DNA from: Methanofollis formosanus
GTDB taxonomy: Archaea; Halobacteriota; Methanomicrobia; Methanomicrobiales; Methanofollaceae
Direction of reading: 5' to 3'
DNA: 64,000 bases
Assembly: GCF_019633745.1 (NCBI RefSeq)
Contig: NZ_CP037968.1
Location: 826,318-890,317 of the forward strand
How positions within the stretch are numbered: the stretch's first letter is position 1; each line of letters begins with the position of its first letter. The notes below the pieces were generated by a model. The model worked only from the letters and a program-made list of their open reading frames with translations, was not told the DNA's origin and did not search any database. Below, one piece after another: positions 11,926 to 21,634 of the stretch. A program made the translations under genes and the position numbers.

Positions 11926-13460
11926 GCCGTCCCCCCCTATCTTCTCGCGAGACGGCAGAACAGATTCGGTGACGATGGGACGGCACATTCTGATCATCTC
12001 GCCCCTCCCGCAGGCATGACCCCAAAGATAGAACCCGGCCCAGGAAGAGGCGATCATCATTCAGCGGGATCACGCGTTCGTGCCGTCCCCCGCACTATCT
12101 TTTCGCGAAATGGCAGAACAGATCCGAAGATGAGGGGGACGGCACGGTCTGATCATCGTACCTTTCCTGTCGGCATGACCCCGAAGATAGAACCGGGACG
12201 GGAACAGGTCGATCAATTTTCAGCGGGATCACGCGTTCGTGCCGTCCCCCGCACTATCTTTTCGCGAAATGGCAGAACAGATCCGAAGATGAGGGGGACG
12301 GCACGGTCTGATCATCGTACCTTCCCTGTCGGCATGACCTCGAGGATAGAACCCAGCCCAGAAAGAGGCGATCATCATTCAACAGGATCACGCCCTCCGT
12401 GCCGTCCCCGCACTATCTTCTCGCGAAATGGCGGAACAGATCCGAAGATGAGGGGGACGGCATGATATGATCATTATGCGGTTCTGTTTTCATGACCCCG
12501 AAGATAGAACCGGGACGGGAACAGGTCGATCAATTTTCAGCGGGATCACGCGCTCCGTGCCGTCCCCCGCACTATCTTCTCGCGAAATGGCAGAACAGAT
12601 CCGAAGATGAGGGGACGGCATGATATGATCATTATGCGGTTCTGTTTTCATGACCCCGAAGATAGAACCGGGACGGGAACAGGTCGATCAATTTTCAGAG
12701 GGATCACGCGCTCCGTGCCGTCCCCCCCTATCTTCTCGCGAGACGGCAGAACAGATCCGAAGATGAGGGGACGGCATGATATGATCATTATGCGGTTCTG
12801 TTTTCATGACCCCGAAGATAGAACCGGGACGGGAACAGGCCGATCAATTTTCAGAGAGATCACGCGCCGTGCCGTCCCCTGCACTATCTTCTCGCGAAAT
12901 GGCGGAACAGATCCGAAGATGAGGGGGACGGCATGATATGATCATTATGCGGTTCTGTTTTCATGACCCCGAAGATAGAACCGGGACGGGAACAGGTCGA
13001 TCAATTTTCAGAGAGATCACGCGCCGTGCCGTCCCCCGCACTATCTTTTCGCGAAATAGCAGAACAGATCCGAAGATGAGGGGGACGGCACGTTCTGATC
13101 ATCGTACTCGCCCCGTCGGCATGACCCCGAAGATAGAACCGGGACGGGAACAGGTCGATCAATTTTCAGAGAGATCACGCGCTCCGTGCCGTCCCCCGCA
13201 CTATCTTCTCGCGAGACGGCAGAACAGATCCGAAGATGAGGGGACGGCATGATATGATCATTATGCGGTTCTGTTTTCATGACCCCGAAGATAGAACCGG
13301 GACGGGAACAGGTCGATCCATTTTCAGCGGGATCACGCGCTCCGTGCCGTCCCCCGCACTATCTTTTCGCGAAATACTGGTGACGAATCGGTGAAGAGGG
13401 GGACAGCAGGGTTGATCATGACGCCGTCCCGTCACCGTGACCCCGAAGATCGAACCGGGG
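11926..13460 (+). repeat. Tandem repeat array A2 (10 units, forward)
   Basis: Ten A units with GCCGTCCCC starts at 11926, 12082, 12241, 12401, 12559, 12717, 12871, 13028, 13188 and 13346 (intervals 154-160, mean about 158). Each unit has a core hairpin (GCCGTCCCC, ATCTTC, palindrome TCTCGCGAGA or TTTCGCGAAA, GAAGAT, GGGGACGGC) and a spacer with its own GGTTCT ... AGAACC inverted repeat around CATGACCCCGAAGAT. Frames read across it, but the period is not a multiple of three and the translations are simple repeats. It fills the gap between gyrA and the next gene. Confidence 0.92.
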
Positions 13461-13577
13461 ATGCAGGGCGATGACGATATTACCTGATCAACATGCCCCT
13501 CACACCATCTCACGAGGAGAGCGATCACCGGCCCCGACAGAGGTATCCTTTTCTATCAGGCCGCCGGATGCTCACGC

Positions 13578-13994
13578 ATGGTCTATCACGAACGGATCAC
13601 GGTGACCACCAGGGGCGAGGGCGACATCGTCGACCTCACCCCGGCGGTGCACCGGTGCGTGGAGGCAAGCGGGACGGAGAACGGGGTCTGCACCCTCTTC
13701 GTCGTCGGTTCGACGGCGGCGATCTCGACGATCGAGTACGAGGACGGGGTGCTCGACGACCTGCGGGGCGCCCTCGAGCGGGTCGCTCCTTCGGACATCG
13801 TCTATGCCCATGACCGGCGGTGGGGCGATGGCAACGGACGGTCGCATGTGCGTGCCTCGTTCGTCGGCCCTTCGCTCACCCTGCCGGTGGAGAACGGGTC
13901 GCCAGTGCTCGGCACCTGGCAGCAGGTCGTCCTCCTGGAACTTGATATCAGGCAGCGCCGTGAAAGAACTGTGGTCTGTACGGTGCTGCCGTGA
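13578..13994 (+). CDS. YjbQ/UPF0047 family protein
   Basis: A 138-residue protein of the YjbQ (UPF0047) family, small beta proteins that in some bacteria show weak thiamine-phosphate synthase activity; the physiological role is unresolved. The conserved C-terminal block is visible: HVRASFVGPSLTLPVENG (near residues 89-106), then LGTWQQVVLLELD (near 110-122). The usual family segment for binding phosphate (GDGNGRSH) is at about 82-89. It stands alone after repeat array A2. Confidence 0.88.
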   Translation: MVYHERITVTTRGEGDIVDLTPAVHRCVEASGTENGVCTLFVVGSTAAISTIEYEDGVLDDLRGALERVAPSDIVYAHDRRWGDGNGRSHVRASFVGPSLTLPVENGSPVLGTWQQVVLLELDIRQRRERTVVCTVLP

Positions 13995-14044
13995 AAAATG
14001 GATCTCAGATTGAGCCCGGAAAAAGAGTTTCCGGGGTATTCTGT

Positions 14045-14308
14045 TCAGTCAAGCGGAATCGTTTCAAGCTGTGAGACCAGTTCCCAGATCCGGGTGCGGG
14101 CGTGAACCGGCATGTTGGGATCGTTGGAGACCTCGTCGATGGTCGAGATGGCCTCAGCCGCACGCAGGCCGATGCTCTTGTTCTCGTTCATGAGAAGAGA
14201 CTTGGTTTCGTCAGCAACCCTGCGGATGTTACGAGGGATGGTGTTGTCTTCAGAAATATGCTGAAGCATCTGAATACACACATTTATGGTTTCCTCTGGT
14301 GTGGCCAT
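14045..14308 (-). CDS. UPF0147 family protein
   Basis: An 87-residue all-helical protein of the archaeal UPF0147 family, whose function is unknown. The conserved core is [16 protein letters not shown] (residues 24-39) and [21 protein letters not shown] (from about 47). The ATG at 14308 is preceded by GGGTGA at suitable distance; the frame continues two codons further to a TTG, which is less likely. A TATA-like TATATAGTA lies about 20 bases upstream, in a short divergent promoter region shared with the UPF0148 gene. Confidence 0.9.
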   Translation of the reverse strand: MATPEETINVCIQMLQHISEDNTIPRNIRRVADETKSLLMNENKSIGLRAAEAISTIDEVSNDPNMPVHARTRIWELVSQLETIPLD

Positions 14309-14382
14309 TGACAATCACCCTTTATTACTATATACCCCAGGTTCTTATATACATTGATTTATCAGACCCCCCGGTGACAGTG

Positions 14383-14748
14383 ATGACAGAGCGAAAACCA
14401 GAGGATATCATGGCCGAATACCTCCTGAAAGGAGGTAAAATGCTTGCTAAAGAGTGCAAGACCTGCGGATCTCCGATGTTCGAGTACAAGGGGGAGACGC
14501 TCTGTGTCGTCTGCGCAGAGAGGGCGGTACAGGAGGAGCGCACGCCGACCGCACCGGTGCCTGCCGTCCCTGCCGCACCGCCGACCGCACCCCCCGCGAG
14601 GGCCGGCACGGCCGAGGCCGGGATCGAGGCGGCGGTCGCCGCCCTCTGCGAGCGGGTCGAAGGGGAAACCGACGAGCGCCGGTGCCTTACTCTGATGCAG
14701 GCGGTGCTCGCCGGCGCCGAGGCGCTCAAACTCCTTCGTCACTCATAA
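14383..14748 (+). CDS. UPF0148 / autoantigen-1-like zinc-ribbon protein
   Basis: A 121-residue archaeal protein of the UPF0148 (Sjogren's syndrome/scleroderma autoantigen 1-like) family. A zinc ribbon CKTCGSPMFEYKGETLCVVC lies at about residues 24-43, after a helical segment (EDIMAEYLLKGGKMLA). It is followed by a low-complexity Pro/Ala/Thr linker and a helical C-terminal segment. The start at 14383 follows GGTGA at 14373 and gives the family's usual N-terminus. The gene is divergent from UPF0147 and its end overlaps hef, which converges, by ten bases. Function unknown. Confidence 0.85.
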   Translation: MTERKPEDIMAEYLLKGGKMLAKECKTCGSPMFEYKGETLCVVCAERAVQEERTPTAPVPAVPAAPPTAPPARAGTAEAGIEAAVAALCERVEGETDERRCLTLMQAVLAGAEALKLLRHS

Positions 14749-16988
14749 GGCCGACTGGAAACGTCCCTGATCCCCTCGGCCCTCTTCTTCCCGATCCCTT
14801 TCACCTGGCTCAGGTCGTCGACGCCGGCGTCGATGACCGCCTGCACCGATCCGAAATGTTCGAGGAGGGCGCGCGCGTGTTTGAGCCCGACCTCGGGGAA
14901 GGCCGCGACCACGTATTCCTGCTCCTCACGCGCGGTCCGGTACGACTTTTTCGGCTGGACTGTCCGTTCGGTCCGCTCGCTCCCCTCTCTCCTGGCGATG
15001 ACGGCGAGCATCTCCGCGGTCTCGTCGGCGCTCCTGGTGAAGAGGACCGAGACGCCGAGGTCGAGGGTGATCGCGGCGAGCGCACCCCTGATGGCGTTGG
15101 GGTGGATGTCCCGCGCCGCATAGAGGTCCTCCTCGCCCTCGACGATGAGGACCGGGCGGACGGCCGCCGAGGCCAGGGCCCGCACCTGTCCCAGGAGGTC
15201 GCGCTCGACCAGGGTGTCGGCAAAGTCCCGCACCGTCTTGCGCTCCACCAGCACCCGGTCGCCGACGGCGTAGTCGCCGACCTCCAGGCGGGTGAGCGTC
15301 AGACGAAGCCCCAGGTCGGAGAGGACTTCCGCGACCCGCGAGGAGGTCTCGCGGTCGTCGACGGTGATCGACGGACCTTCGGGTTCCGGGTCGGGAGCGG
15401 GTGCGGCGGCAAAGGCGCCGATGCTCGTCTGCCCGGATGCCGGCGAGACGGGCGAGATCGGCCCGCCGTTGTTCCCGAGTTTCTTGATCCCCCTGAGCAT
15501 CTGCCGCTCGCGGTTGAGGCTCACGTACTTGTAGACCTCGTCCGAGGTGCCCTTCGTGGTGAGCACCACGATTCGTCCCGAACCGCTCCGCCCGGTCCGC
15601 CCCTTCCGCTGGATGCTCCGGATCTCCGAGGGGACCGCCTCATAAAAGATGACCAGGTCGGTGGACGGGACGTCCAGGCCCTCCTCCCCGACTGAGGTGG
15701 CAACGATCACCGGGAACTCGCCCTCCCGGAACCGCCGCAACACCTCGATCTGCTGCTTCTGGGTAAGTCCCTTCTCGGCGTCTTTGGTCGCCTGCCCGAC
15801 GAAGCGTTCGGCATGGACGCCGGCCGCTGTAAGGGCGTCGACCAGGTGGCCGACCGTGTCCCTGAAACTGGCAAAGACGATGGTCCGGCTCTCCGGGTGC
15901 TCGCGCACCTCCTCGAGGACCAGGTCGACGGTCAGCCCCACCTTGGGGTGGAGTTCGGTCTCCCACCCGGCGGCGCGGGTGCAGAGCCGGCGGAAGACCG
16001 GGTCTCCGGCAAGCCGTTTGCTCGCCTTCGTCCCCGAACCCGACCGCCCCTCTGAGAACAGTTTCTCCAGATACGTCCGCAGGGCCGCACTCCCCTGCGA
16101 CTCGGCGAGGGAGACGGCGTGCCTCACCTTCATCACCTCGGCGTACACCGAGGCCGCCATGAATCCTGCGGGATCGCGCTGTGCGATCCTAGCCTGCACC
16201 TGGGCGTTGAGGGCGTTGAGCGCCTTCATCGAGAGTTTCTCGCGCGCAGGCACCCTGAACCCCGCCTCGCCGAGGGCGTTGAGGCGCGAGTCCAGGAGAC
16301 GGTTGAGGTCGCCGACGGCCGCGGCAAGTTCGTCGGGGAGGTCGACCGAGAGATAGTCCACCTCGCGCTCGTGGATGTACGGACGAACATCGTCGTCCTG
16401 CTCGGTCCGCGTCTCCACCTGCACGACGCCGAGGTTTGCCATCACCTCCTCCACCTTCCCGTGGTCTCCTCCCGGCGAGGCAGTCATCGCAAGAAGAAGC
16501 GGTTTCCCGGCTGTCGTCAGGTACCGGCGCGCCAGAAAGACATACGCATAGTTCCCGACCGCCCGGTGGCACTCGTCCACCACCAGGAGCGTGACCCCAC
16601 TCAGGTCGTAGCGCCCGGCGATGAGGTCGTTCTTCACCACCTGCGGAGTGGCAAAGACCGCCTGTGCGCGTTCCCAGATCGCCGTGCGTTCGTCGGGCGC
16701 GGTATCCCCGGTAAACAGTGCGCAGGCGCCGTCAGGGAGCCTGAGCCGCTCTGAGAAGAAACGGAGGTGCTGCTCGACGAGCGGTTTGGTCGGGGCAAGC
16801 ACCAGGAGCCGGCCCCCCTCCTGGTACAGCCTGGACGCCGCGGTGATCAGGGCGACGGCGGTCTTGCCAAGGCCGGTGGGCAGGACCACCATCGTGCAGG
16901 CGTCGAGGGCCTGGAGCGCGATGGCAAGTTGGTATCGCCGCTCTTCCAGACACTCGGGCCTGATGAGAGGGTGGCTGATGTACTTCAT
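14739..16988 (-). CDS. hef: Hef helicase-nuclease (XPF/FANCM homologue)
   Basis: A 749-residue archaeal Hef, which processes stalled replication forks. The N-terminal SF2 helicase has Walker A PTGLGKT (residues 37-43), DECHR (near 138) and motif VI QRKGRTGRSGSGR (near 470). The C-terminal XPF nuclease has VDDRE (near 543) and VERKTVRDF (near 580), the ERKxxxD metal-binding signature. Helix-hairpin-helix motifs (FPEVGLKHARALLEHFG and VKGIGKKRAEGI) close the protein. All catalytic motifs are intact. Its start overlaps the glyS stop by four bases, suggesting one transcript. Confidence 0.95.
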   Translation of the reverse strand: MKYISHPLIRPECLEERRYQLAIALQALDACTMVVLPTGLGKTAVALITAASRLYQEGGRLLVLAPTKPLVEQHLRFFSERLRLPDGACALFTGDTAPDERTAIWERAQAVFATPQVVKNDLIAGRYDLSGVTLLVVDECHRAVGNYAYVFLARRYLTTAGKPLLLAMTASPGGDHGKVEEVMANLGVVQVETRTEQDDDVRPYIHEREVDYLSVDLPDELAAAVGDLNRLLDSRLNALGEAGFRVPAREKLSMKALNALNAQVQARIAQRDPAGFMAASVYAEVMKVRHAVSLAESQGSAALRTYLEKLFSEGRSGSGTKASKRLAGDPVFRRLCTRAAGWETELHPKVGLTVDLVLEEVREHPESRTIVFASFRDTVGHLVDALTAAGVHAERFVGQATKDAEKGLTQKQQIEVLRRFREGEFPVIVATSVGEEGLDVPSTDLVIFYEAVPSEIRSIQRKGRTGRSGSGRIVVLTTKGTSDEVYKYVSLNRERQMLRGIKKLGNNGGPISPVSPASGQTSIGAFAAAPAPDPEPEGPSITVDDRETSSRVAEVLSDLGLRLTLTRLEVGDYAVGDRVLVERKTVRDFADTLVERDLLGQVRALASAAVRPVLIVEGEEDLYAARDIHPNAIRGALAAITLDLGVSVLFTRSADETAEMLAVIARREGSERTERTVQPKKSYRTAREEQEYVVAAFPEVGLKHARALLEHFGSVQAVIDAGVDDLSQVKGIGKKRAEGIRDVSSRPYE

Positions 16989-18718
16989 TCTGACTTCAGG
17001 TCGGCGAAGGTGGTGCGGCCCCTGATGAGTGCGAGGATCGTCGGGACCAGGTCGTCGATCATGACCCGCACCTGCGTCATGGAGTCGCGGTCACGGAGGG
17101 TGACCGTGCCCGCCTCCTTCGTCTCGGTGTCGACGGTCACCGCGAACGGCGTCCCGACCTCGTCCTGCCGGCGGTACCGGCGGCCGATCGCACCGTTGTC
17201 GTCGTAGTCGGCGAGGACCCCGGCGTCCTGGAGGTCGACGGTGATCTCTCTGGCGATGGTGTCGAGGCCGTCCTTGTTCACGAGCGGGAAGACCGCCACC
17301 TGCACCGGAGCGATGCAGGGGGCGAGGCGGAGCACCTTGCGCACCTCGCCGTCGACCTCCTCCTCGTCATAGGCATGCTCCAGGACCGAGTAGATCATCC
17401 GGTCGATCCCGTACGAGGGTTCGATGACATGGGGCATCACCTCGGCGCCCCGCACCTCGACCTCTTCCTCGGTGACGGTGTAGAGGTCGCCGGGCACGAA
17501 GATCGTCTCGCCGTCGACGACCACCTCGGCGCCGTCCGGGCCCGGCATCGCCTCGGCCAGGGCGGCGGCGATCTTTGCGGCCTTGCCGCGATACTTGGGA
17601 CCGAGCACGCCCATGTTGGCGACGATCCGCTTTCTCGTCTCCTTGCGCGCCTCGTCGAAGGGCACGAAGACGGTCATCGAGTCCCCGCTCTCGGCCGCAT
17701 GCGCCCTGAGGTCGTAGTCGGTCCGGTCGGCGATCCCGACGATCTCGACCCAGCCGAACCTTTCGGAGTAGACCTCAGCGTCCCAGCAGTCGATGGCGTA
17801 ATGCGCCCGCTCATCCGGGAGGTGCTGCCTGAACCGCGTCCGCTTCGGGTCGATCCCGATGGACGTGAGGAGTTCGTGGGTGAGGGCGAGATAGTAGGCG
17901 ATATACTCGTTGGCGATGATCCCCTCGTCCACTGCCTGGCGCATCGTCCTGGTGATCGCCGCGGTGTTGTTCTGCTGCTGCTCGATCGCCCAGAGGTCGA
18001 CCGGGTAATCGGCGTAGCGTGCGAAGGCCGGGTGGGTCTTCTCCTGCGGGTTGACGAAGATCTCGGCCTCGGCCTGGGTGAACTCGCGCAGGCGGATCAT
18101 GCCCTGGCGCGGGGAGATCTCGTTCCGGTACGACTTGCCGATCTGGACGGCGCCGAAGGGGAGTTTCTGCCGGTAAAAACGCAGGAGTCTGGAGAAGTCG
18201 GTGAAGATCCCCTGGGCGGTCTCGGGCCTGAGGTAGCCTTTCCGCTGCGAACCCGGGCCGATGTTCGTCTGGAACATCAGGTTGAAGTCGAAGACCTCGG
18301 TCTGCCCGAAGGTCTCGCCGCAGGAGGGGCACGCGGCGTCGATGATCGCCGCCGCCAGTTCTTCCTTCGAGAGGACGGCGCCGTTCTCGATCCCGCAGGC
18401 CTCGGCAAGATGGTCTGCCCTGAAATATTCGTTGCAGTGAGGGCACTGGCACATCTTGTCGGCAAACCCTTTCACATGGCCCGAGGCGAGATATATGGAC
18501 TCGGTCCCGACGGTCGGGCATTCGATCTCGTAATAGCCCTCTCTGATGACGTAATAGTGTCTCCAGATATTTTCGATCCGCCGCTTCATCATGGCGCCGA
18601 GCGGCCCGTAATCGATGAAGCCTGCAACTGAACCATAGAGCTCTGCCGAGGGCCAGACAAAGCCGCGGCGCTTTGCGAGTTCTATGACTTTATCGTAGAT
18701 GTCACTCACTGCGATCAA
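16985..18718 (-). CDS. glyS: Glycyl-tRNA synthetase (eukaryal/archaeal type)
   Basis: A 577-residue class II aminoacyl-tRNA synthetase that charges tRNA-Gly. Motif 1 region GFIDYGPLGAMMKRRIE is near residues 33-49. A zinc-binding insertion has CPHCNEYFRADH and CPSCGETF (about 92-140). Motif 2 YRNEISPRQGMIRLREF is near 197-213 and motif 3 SYGIDRMIYSVLEHAY near 432-447. The C-terminal anticodon-binding domain follows (PVQVAVFPL onward). A TATA-like ATTATATAG about 30 bases before the ATG implies a nearly leaderless transcript shared with hef. Confidence 0.96.
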   Translation of the reverse strand: MIAVSDIYDKVIELAKRRGFVWPSAELYGSVAGFIDYGPLGAMMKRRIENIWRHYYVIREGYYEIECPTVGTESIYLASGHVKGFADKMCQCPHCNEYFRADHLAEACGIENGAVLSKEELAAAIIDAACPSCGETFGQTEVFDFNLMFQTNIGPGSQRKGYLRPETAQGIFTDFSRLLRFYRQKLPFGAVQIGKSYRNEISPRQGMIRLREFTQAEAEIFVNPQEKTHPAFARYADYPVDLWAIEQQQNNTAAITRTMRQAVDEGIIANEYIAYYLALTHELLTSIGIDPKRTRFRQHLPDERAHYAIDCWDAEVYSERFGWVEIVGIADRTDYDLRAHAAESGDSMTVFVPFDEARKETRKRIVANMGVLGPKYRGKAAKIAAALAEAMPGPDGAEVVVDGETIFVPGDLYTVTEEEVEVRGAEVMPHVIEPSYGIDRMIYSVLEHAYDEEEVDGEVRKVLRLAPCIAPVQVAVFPLVNKDGLDTIAREITVDLQDAGVLADYDDNGAIGRRYRRQDEVGTPFAVTVDTETKEAGTVTLRDRDSMTQVRVMIDDLVPTILALIRGRTTFADLKSE

Positions 18719-19117
18719 TCCTGGTGTAATATTTTGGCCACAGGATTATATAGTCCCGCTTTCCCTGCCTGGGATGGAGCGGCACGGACCGGACAGGATG
18801 GAGGGGGCATGCGAGGTTTGTCGCAGAACCGCGCAAAAGATCGCGCGTTGCCCGACGCACTCAGAAGAGCGTTCCAGGCGAAGAGGCTGGATCACACCCC
18901 TTCTAGTGTCAGAATGATCTGCGCACAGGGGTGGAAAAATCTGAAAACATACGGCAATATAATAAGCATATCTTTTTTTACGCGGTGCCCTTTTTACCCC
19001 ATACATCAAAAATATTCTAATATCTCCAATTGAATCACTCCGGTCCTGCCGGGGATTAATTAATAATTTTTAAATATGATCAGACGTATTCTATTTCAGA
19101 CCTAGTGTGGTATTGCC
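18719..19117. other. Divergent promoter region glyS / HTH protein
   Basis: About 400 bases without a gene. It holds the glyS TATA-like box (minus strand, 18743-18755) and a very AT-rich patch (TTAATTAATAATTTTTAAATATG, in pieces, near 19055-19078) that is the likely promoter of the next plus-strand gene. Open frames of 60-100 codons here lack ribosome-binding sites and cross both promoters, so they are not called. Confidence 0.5.
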
Positions 19118-19726
19118 ATGCCAGCAGAACACAGAAAAAAGGAACTCCTTGCACTCTTCCAGGACCTCACCAGCAAGACGGAGATCGTCGAGCCGATGAA
19201 GAAGATCCATGGAAGTCTCAGGGACCGTGATGCGGTGGGGCGCGAGATCGCCCTCATCATGCGCGAGATCCTTGACCAGGGTTTCTTCCAGACCAAGCTC
19301 TCCCCCCGCCAGCTGGCGACGCTCGTCATCGCCTTCAACGAAGGTAAGAATGACACCGAGATCGCCCGCGAGCTTGGAAACGAAAAACTGGCGAAGACTG
19401 TTGCCAGGGCACGGGTCAGGATCAAACTCTTCCGTGAGTCTGACTTTGACATGCCCTTCGAGCGCACCGAGCTCACCGACCTGGTCGATTCGGGGAAGAC
19501 GATGAACGAGATCTCCCAGTCCCTGGGGATCAGTTCTTCGTCTCTGCGCGAGTACCGACACGTGATCGCCATGGATGAGGACGCCACGCTCGATCCCTAC
19601 CTGGAACGGATCAAAGACGTGATCGAGGACCGCGACCTCACCGAGCAGATGACCCGCGGTGTCACCAACGACGGGCTTTCCGAGGCGATCGACGCGACCG
19701 AAGCCGAGATGATCGACGTAACGTAA
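19118..19726 (+). CDS. Archaeal helix-turn-helix protein, Cmi4-like (tentative)
   Basis: A 202-residue soluble, helix-rich, charged protein. Two segments look like helix-turn-helix units: NDTEIARELGNEKLAKTVARARVRIK (about residues 78-103, described in pieces) and MNEISQSLGISSSSLREYR (about 129-147). The arrangement resembles the haloarchaeal conditioned-medium-induced protein 4 family, but that is from memory of its pattern and not checked. It has its own AT-rich promoter. A role in transcription or signalling is plausible; no enzymatic motif is seen. Confidence 0.6.
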   Translation: MPAEHRKKELLALFQDLTSKTEIVEPMKKIHGSLRDRDAVGREIALIMREILDQGFFQTKLSPRQLATLVIAFNEGKNDTEIARELGNEKLAKTVARARVRIKLFRESDFDMPFERTELTDLVDSGKTMNEISQSLGISSSSLREYRHVIAMDEDATLDPYLERIKDVIEDRDLTEQMTRGVTNDGLSEAIDATEAEMIDVT

Positions 19727-19788
19727 AAGACGTGCCGGGTGGCCCTCCCAGTACCACCTTTTTTACGTCAGGGCACAGATCAGCGTGC

Positions 19789-20442
19789 ATGAAGATCCAG
19801 TGGCTCGGCCATGCATGCTTCCTGCTCGAAGGGAGCAGGACTATTCTTATCGACCCGTTCGTTCCTTCAGGCGAGATCCCGACCGATCCCGACATCGTGG
19901 CCGTCACCCACGGTCATGCCGACCATCTCGGGGAGGTGGTCAGGATCAAAAAGCCGACGGTGACGATGAACGAGATCGCAAAGTATCTCGCCGCACGGGG
20001 TGTCCCGACCGAACCGATGAATATCGGCGGGACGGTCGAAGTGGACGGCGTCTCGTTCACGATGACGCCCGCGCTCCACTCTTCGTGGCTTGAGGAGGCA
20101 GGCGGCGGGTATTATGGCGGCGCGGCGGCCGGGTTCGTCATCACCATGGACGGCGTCACCGTCTACCACGCGGGCGACACCGGCCTCTTCTCAGACATGA
20201 AGTTGATCCGGGAACTCTACCGTCCCGACGTCGCCCTCCTCCCGGTCGGCGGGCGGTTCACGATGGGGCCCAGGGAGGCGATGGTGGCGGCTGAGTTCGT
20301 GGGGGCGAAGACCGTCGTCCCGATGCACTACGACACCTGGCCGGTGATCGCCCAGGACCTTTCAGGATTCAAGGCGGCGATCGAGCGGACGACCGACATC
20401 AAAGTGGCGCTTCTTGCGCCTGGCGAGAGTCTTGAGGTCTGA
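19789..20442 (+). CDS. UPF0173 metallo-beta-lactamase-fold hydrolase
   Basis: A 217-residue metal-dependent hydrolase of the UPF0173 family. The metal-binding motif THGHADHLGE starts near residue 40 (His41, His43, Asp45, His46), with further ligands in ALHSSW (near 95), YHAGDTGL (near 125) and MHYDTWP near residue 183. Homology begins at MKIQWLGHACF, which sets the ATG at 19789, although the frame runs upstream to 19732. The substrate is unknown for this family. It is followed by repeat array A3. Confidence 0.88.
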   Translation: MKIQWLGHACFLLEGSRTILIDPFVPSGEIPTDPDIVAVTHGHADHLGEVVRIKKPTVTMNEIAKYLAARGVPTEPMNIGGTVEVDGVSFTMTPALHSSWLEEAGGGYYGGAAAGFVITMDGVTVYHAGDTGLFSDMKLIRELYRPDVALLPVGGRFTMGPREAMVAAEFVGAKTVVPMHYDTWPVIAQDLSGFKAAIERTTDIKVALLAPGESLEV

Positions 20443-20532
20443 GGAAAGAACTGCGGTGAAGTTCTCTTGATCGATGATTTTGCCAGGGGTCCGGCCACCC
20501 CCTCTTCATGGTCATCGACGACGCCTTCCTGT

Positions 20533-21560
20533 TCCAATCTTCGGGGTCATGGGGATGGGACGGTGTGGGGATCAAAATGTGCCGTCCCCCTTATCTTCGG
20601 ATCTGTTCTGCCGTCTCGCGAGAAGATAGGACGGGGGACGGCACGAGTGCGTGATCCGCTGAAAATGGATCGACCTGTTCCCGTCCCGGTTCTATCTTCG
20701 GGGTCATGCCGACAGGGAAGGTACGATGATCAGAACGTGCCGTCCCCCACATCTTCGGATCTGTTCTGCCATTTCGCGAAAAGATAGGGCGGGGGACGGC
20801 ATGGAACGCGTGATCCCATTGAAAATGGATCGAACTGTTCCCGTCCCGGTTCTATCTCCGGGGTCATGAGGACGGGGCGAGTACGATGATCAGAACGCGC
20901 CGTCCCCTTATCTTCAGATCTGTTCTGCCGTCTCGCGAGAAGATAGGACAGGGGACGGCATGGAGCGCGTGATCCCGTTGAAAATGGATCGAACTGTTCC
21001 CGTCCCGGGTTCTATCTTCGGGATCATGCCGACAGGGAAGGTACGATGATCAGAACGTGCCGTCCCCCCCACCTTCGGATCTGTTCTGCCGTTTCGCGAA
21101 AAGATTGGGTGGGGGATGGCATGGAGCGCGTGATCCCGTTGAATGATGATCGCCTCTTTCTGGGCCAGGTTCTATCTTCGGGGACATGAAGACGGGGCGA
21201 GTACGATGATCAGAACGTGCCGTCCCCCACATCTTCGGATCTTTTCTGCCGTCTCGCGAGAAGATAGGACGGAGGACGGCATGGAGCGCGTGATCCCGCT
21301 GAAAATGGATCGACCTCTTCCCGTCCCGGTTCTATCTTCGGGGTCATGAAAAGAGGACGGCGTCATGATCTGAATTGCCGTCCCCCTTATCTTCGGATCT
21401 ATTCCGCCGTTTCGCGAAAAGATAGGGCGGGGGACGGCATCACATATGCACCCCGGAATAATAATCGGCCCTTTCCCGTCTGTGGTCTATCTTCGGGGTC
21501 ATGCTGGCAGGAAAGGCACGATGATCAGAACGTGCCGTCGCCCCCCGCGAGACGATAGGA
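20533..21560 (-). repeat. Tandem repeat array A3 (7 units, reverse)
   Basis: Seven A units in the opposite orientation to A1 and A2. GCCGTCCCC-type starts on the plus strand are at 20581, 20739, 20899, 21059, 21219, 21377 and 21534 (intervals 157-160). The last unit is truncated after the first motif. Palindromes alternate between TCTCGCGAGA and TTTCGCGAAA. The array fills the space between two converging genes, the UPF0173 hydrolase and iscU. Confidence 0.92.
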
Positions 21561-21634
21561 CGGGCCGCCGGGTCATACTCGATCCAGAGAAAGTGAAGTT
21601 TTCTCCAGAACCGAAATGCCGACCAAAAAAAGAT

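Noticed and set aside
11851-13252. Long open frames (104-204 codons) across array A2 with Arg/Asp/Gly-rich repeats
   Set aside because: The repeat period is about 158 bp, not a multiple of three, so the same repeat is read in different frames. There are no ribosome-binding sites and the other arrays do not keep the frames.
11926-13460. CRISPR array
   Set aside because: Units are about 157 bp and the stretches between conserved cores are themselves homologous, so there are no unique spacers. No cas genes are in the window.
14454-15695. 413-codon plus-strand frame
   Set aside because: It overlaps the UPF0148 gene in another frame and is antisense to hef.
18734-19033. 99-codon plus-strand frame between glyS and the HTH gene
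   Set aside because: It overlaps the glyS promoter, has no ribosome-binding site and ends in AT-rich promoter DNA.
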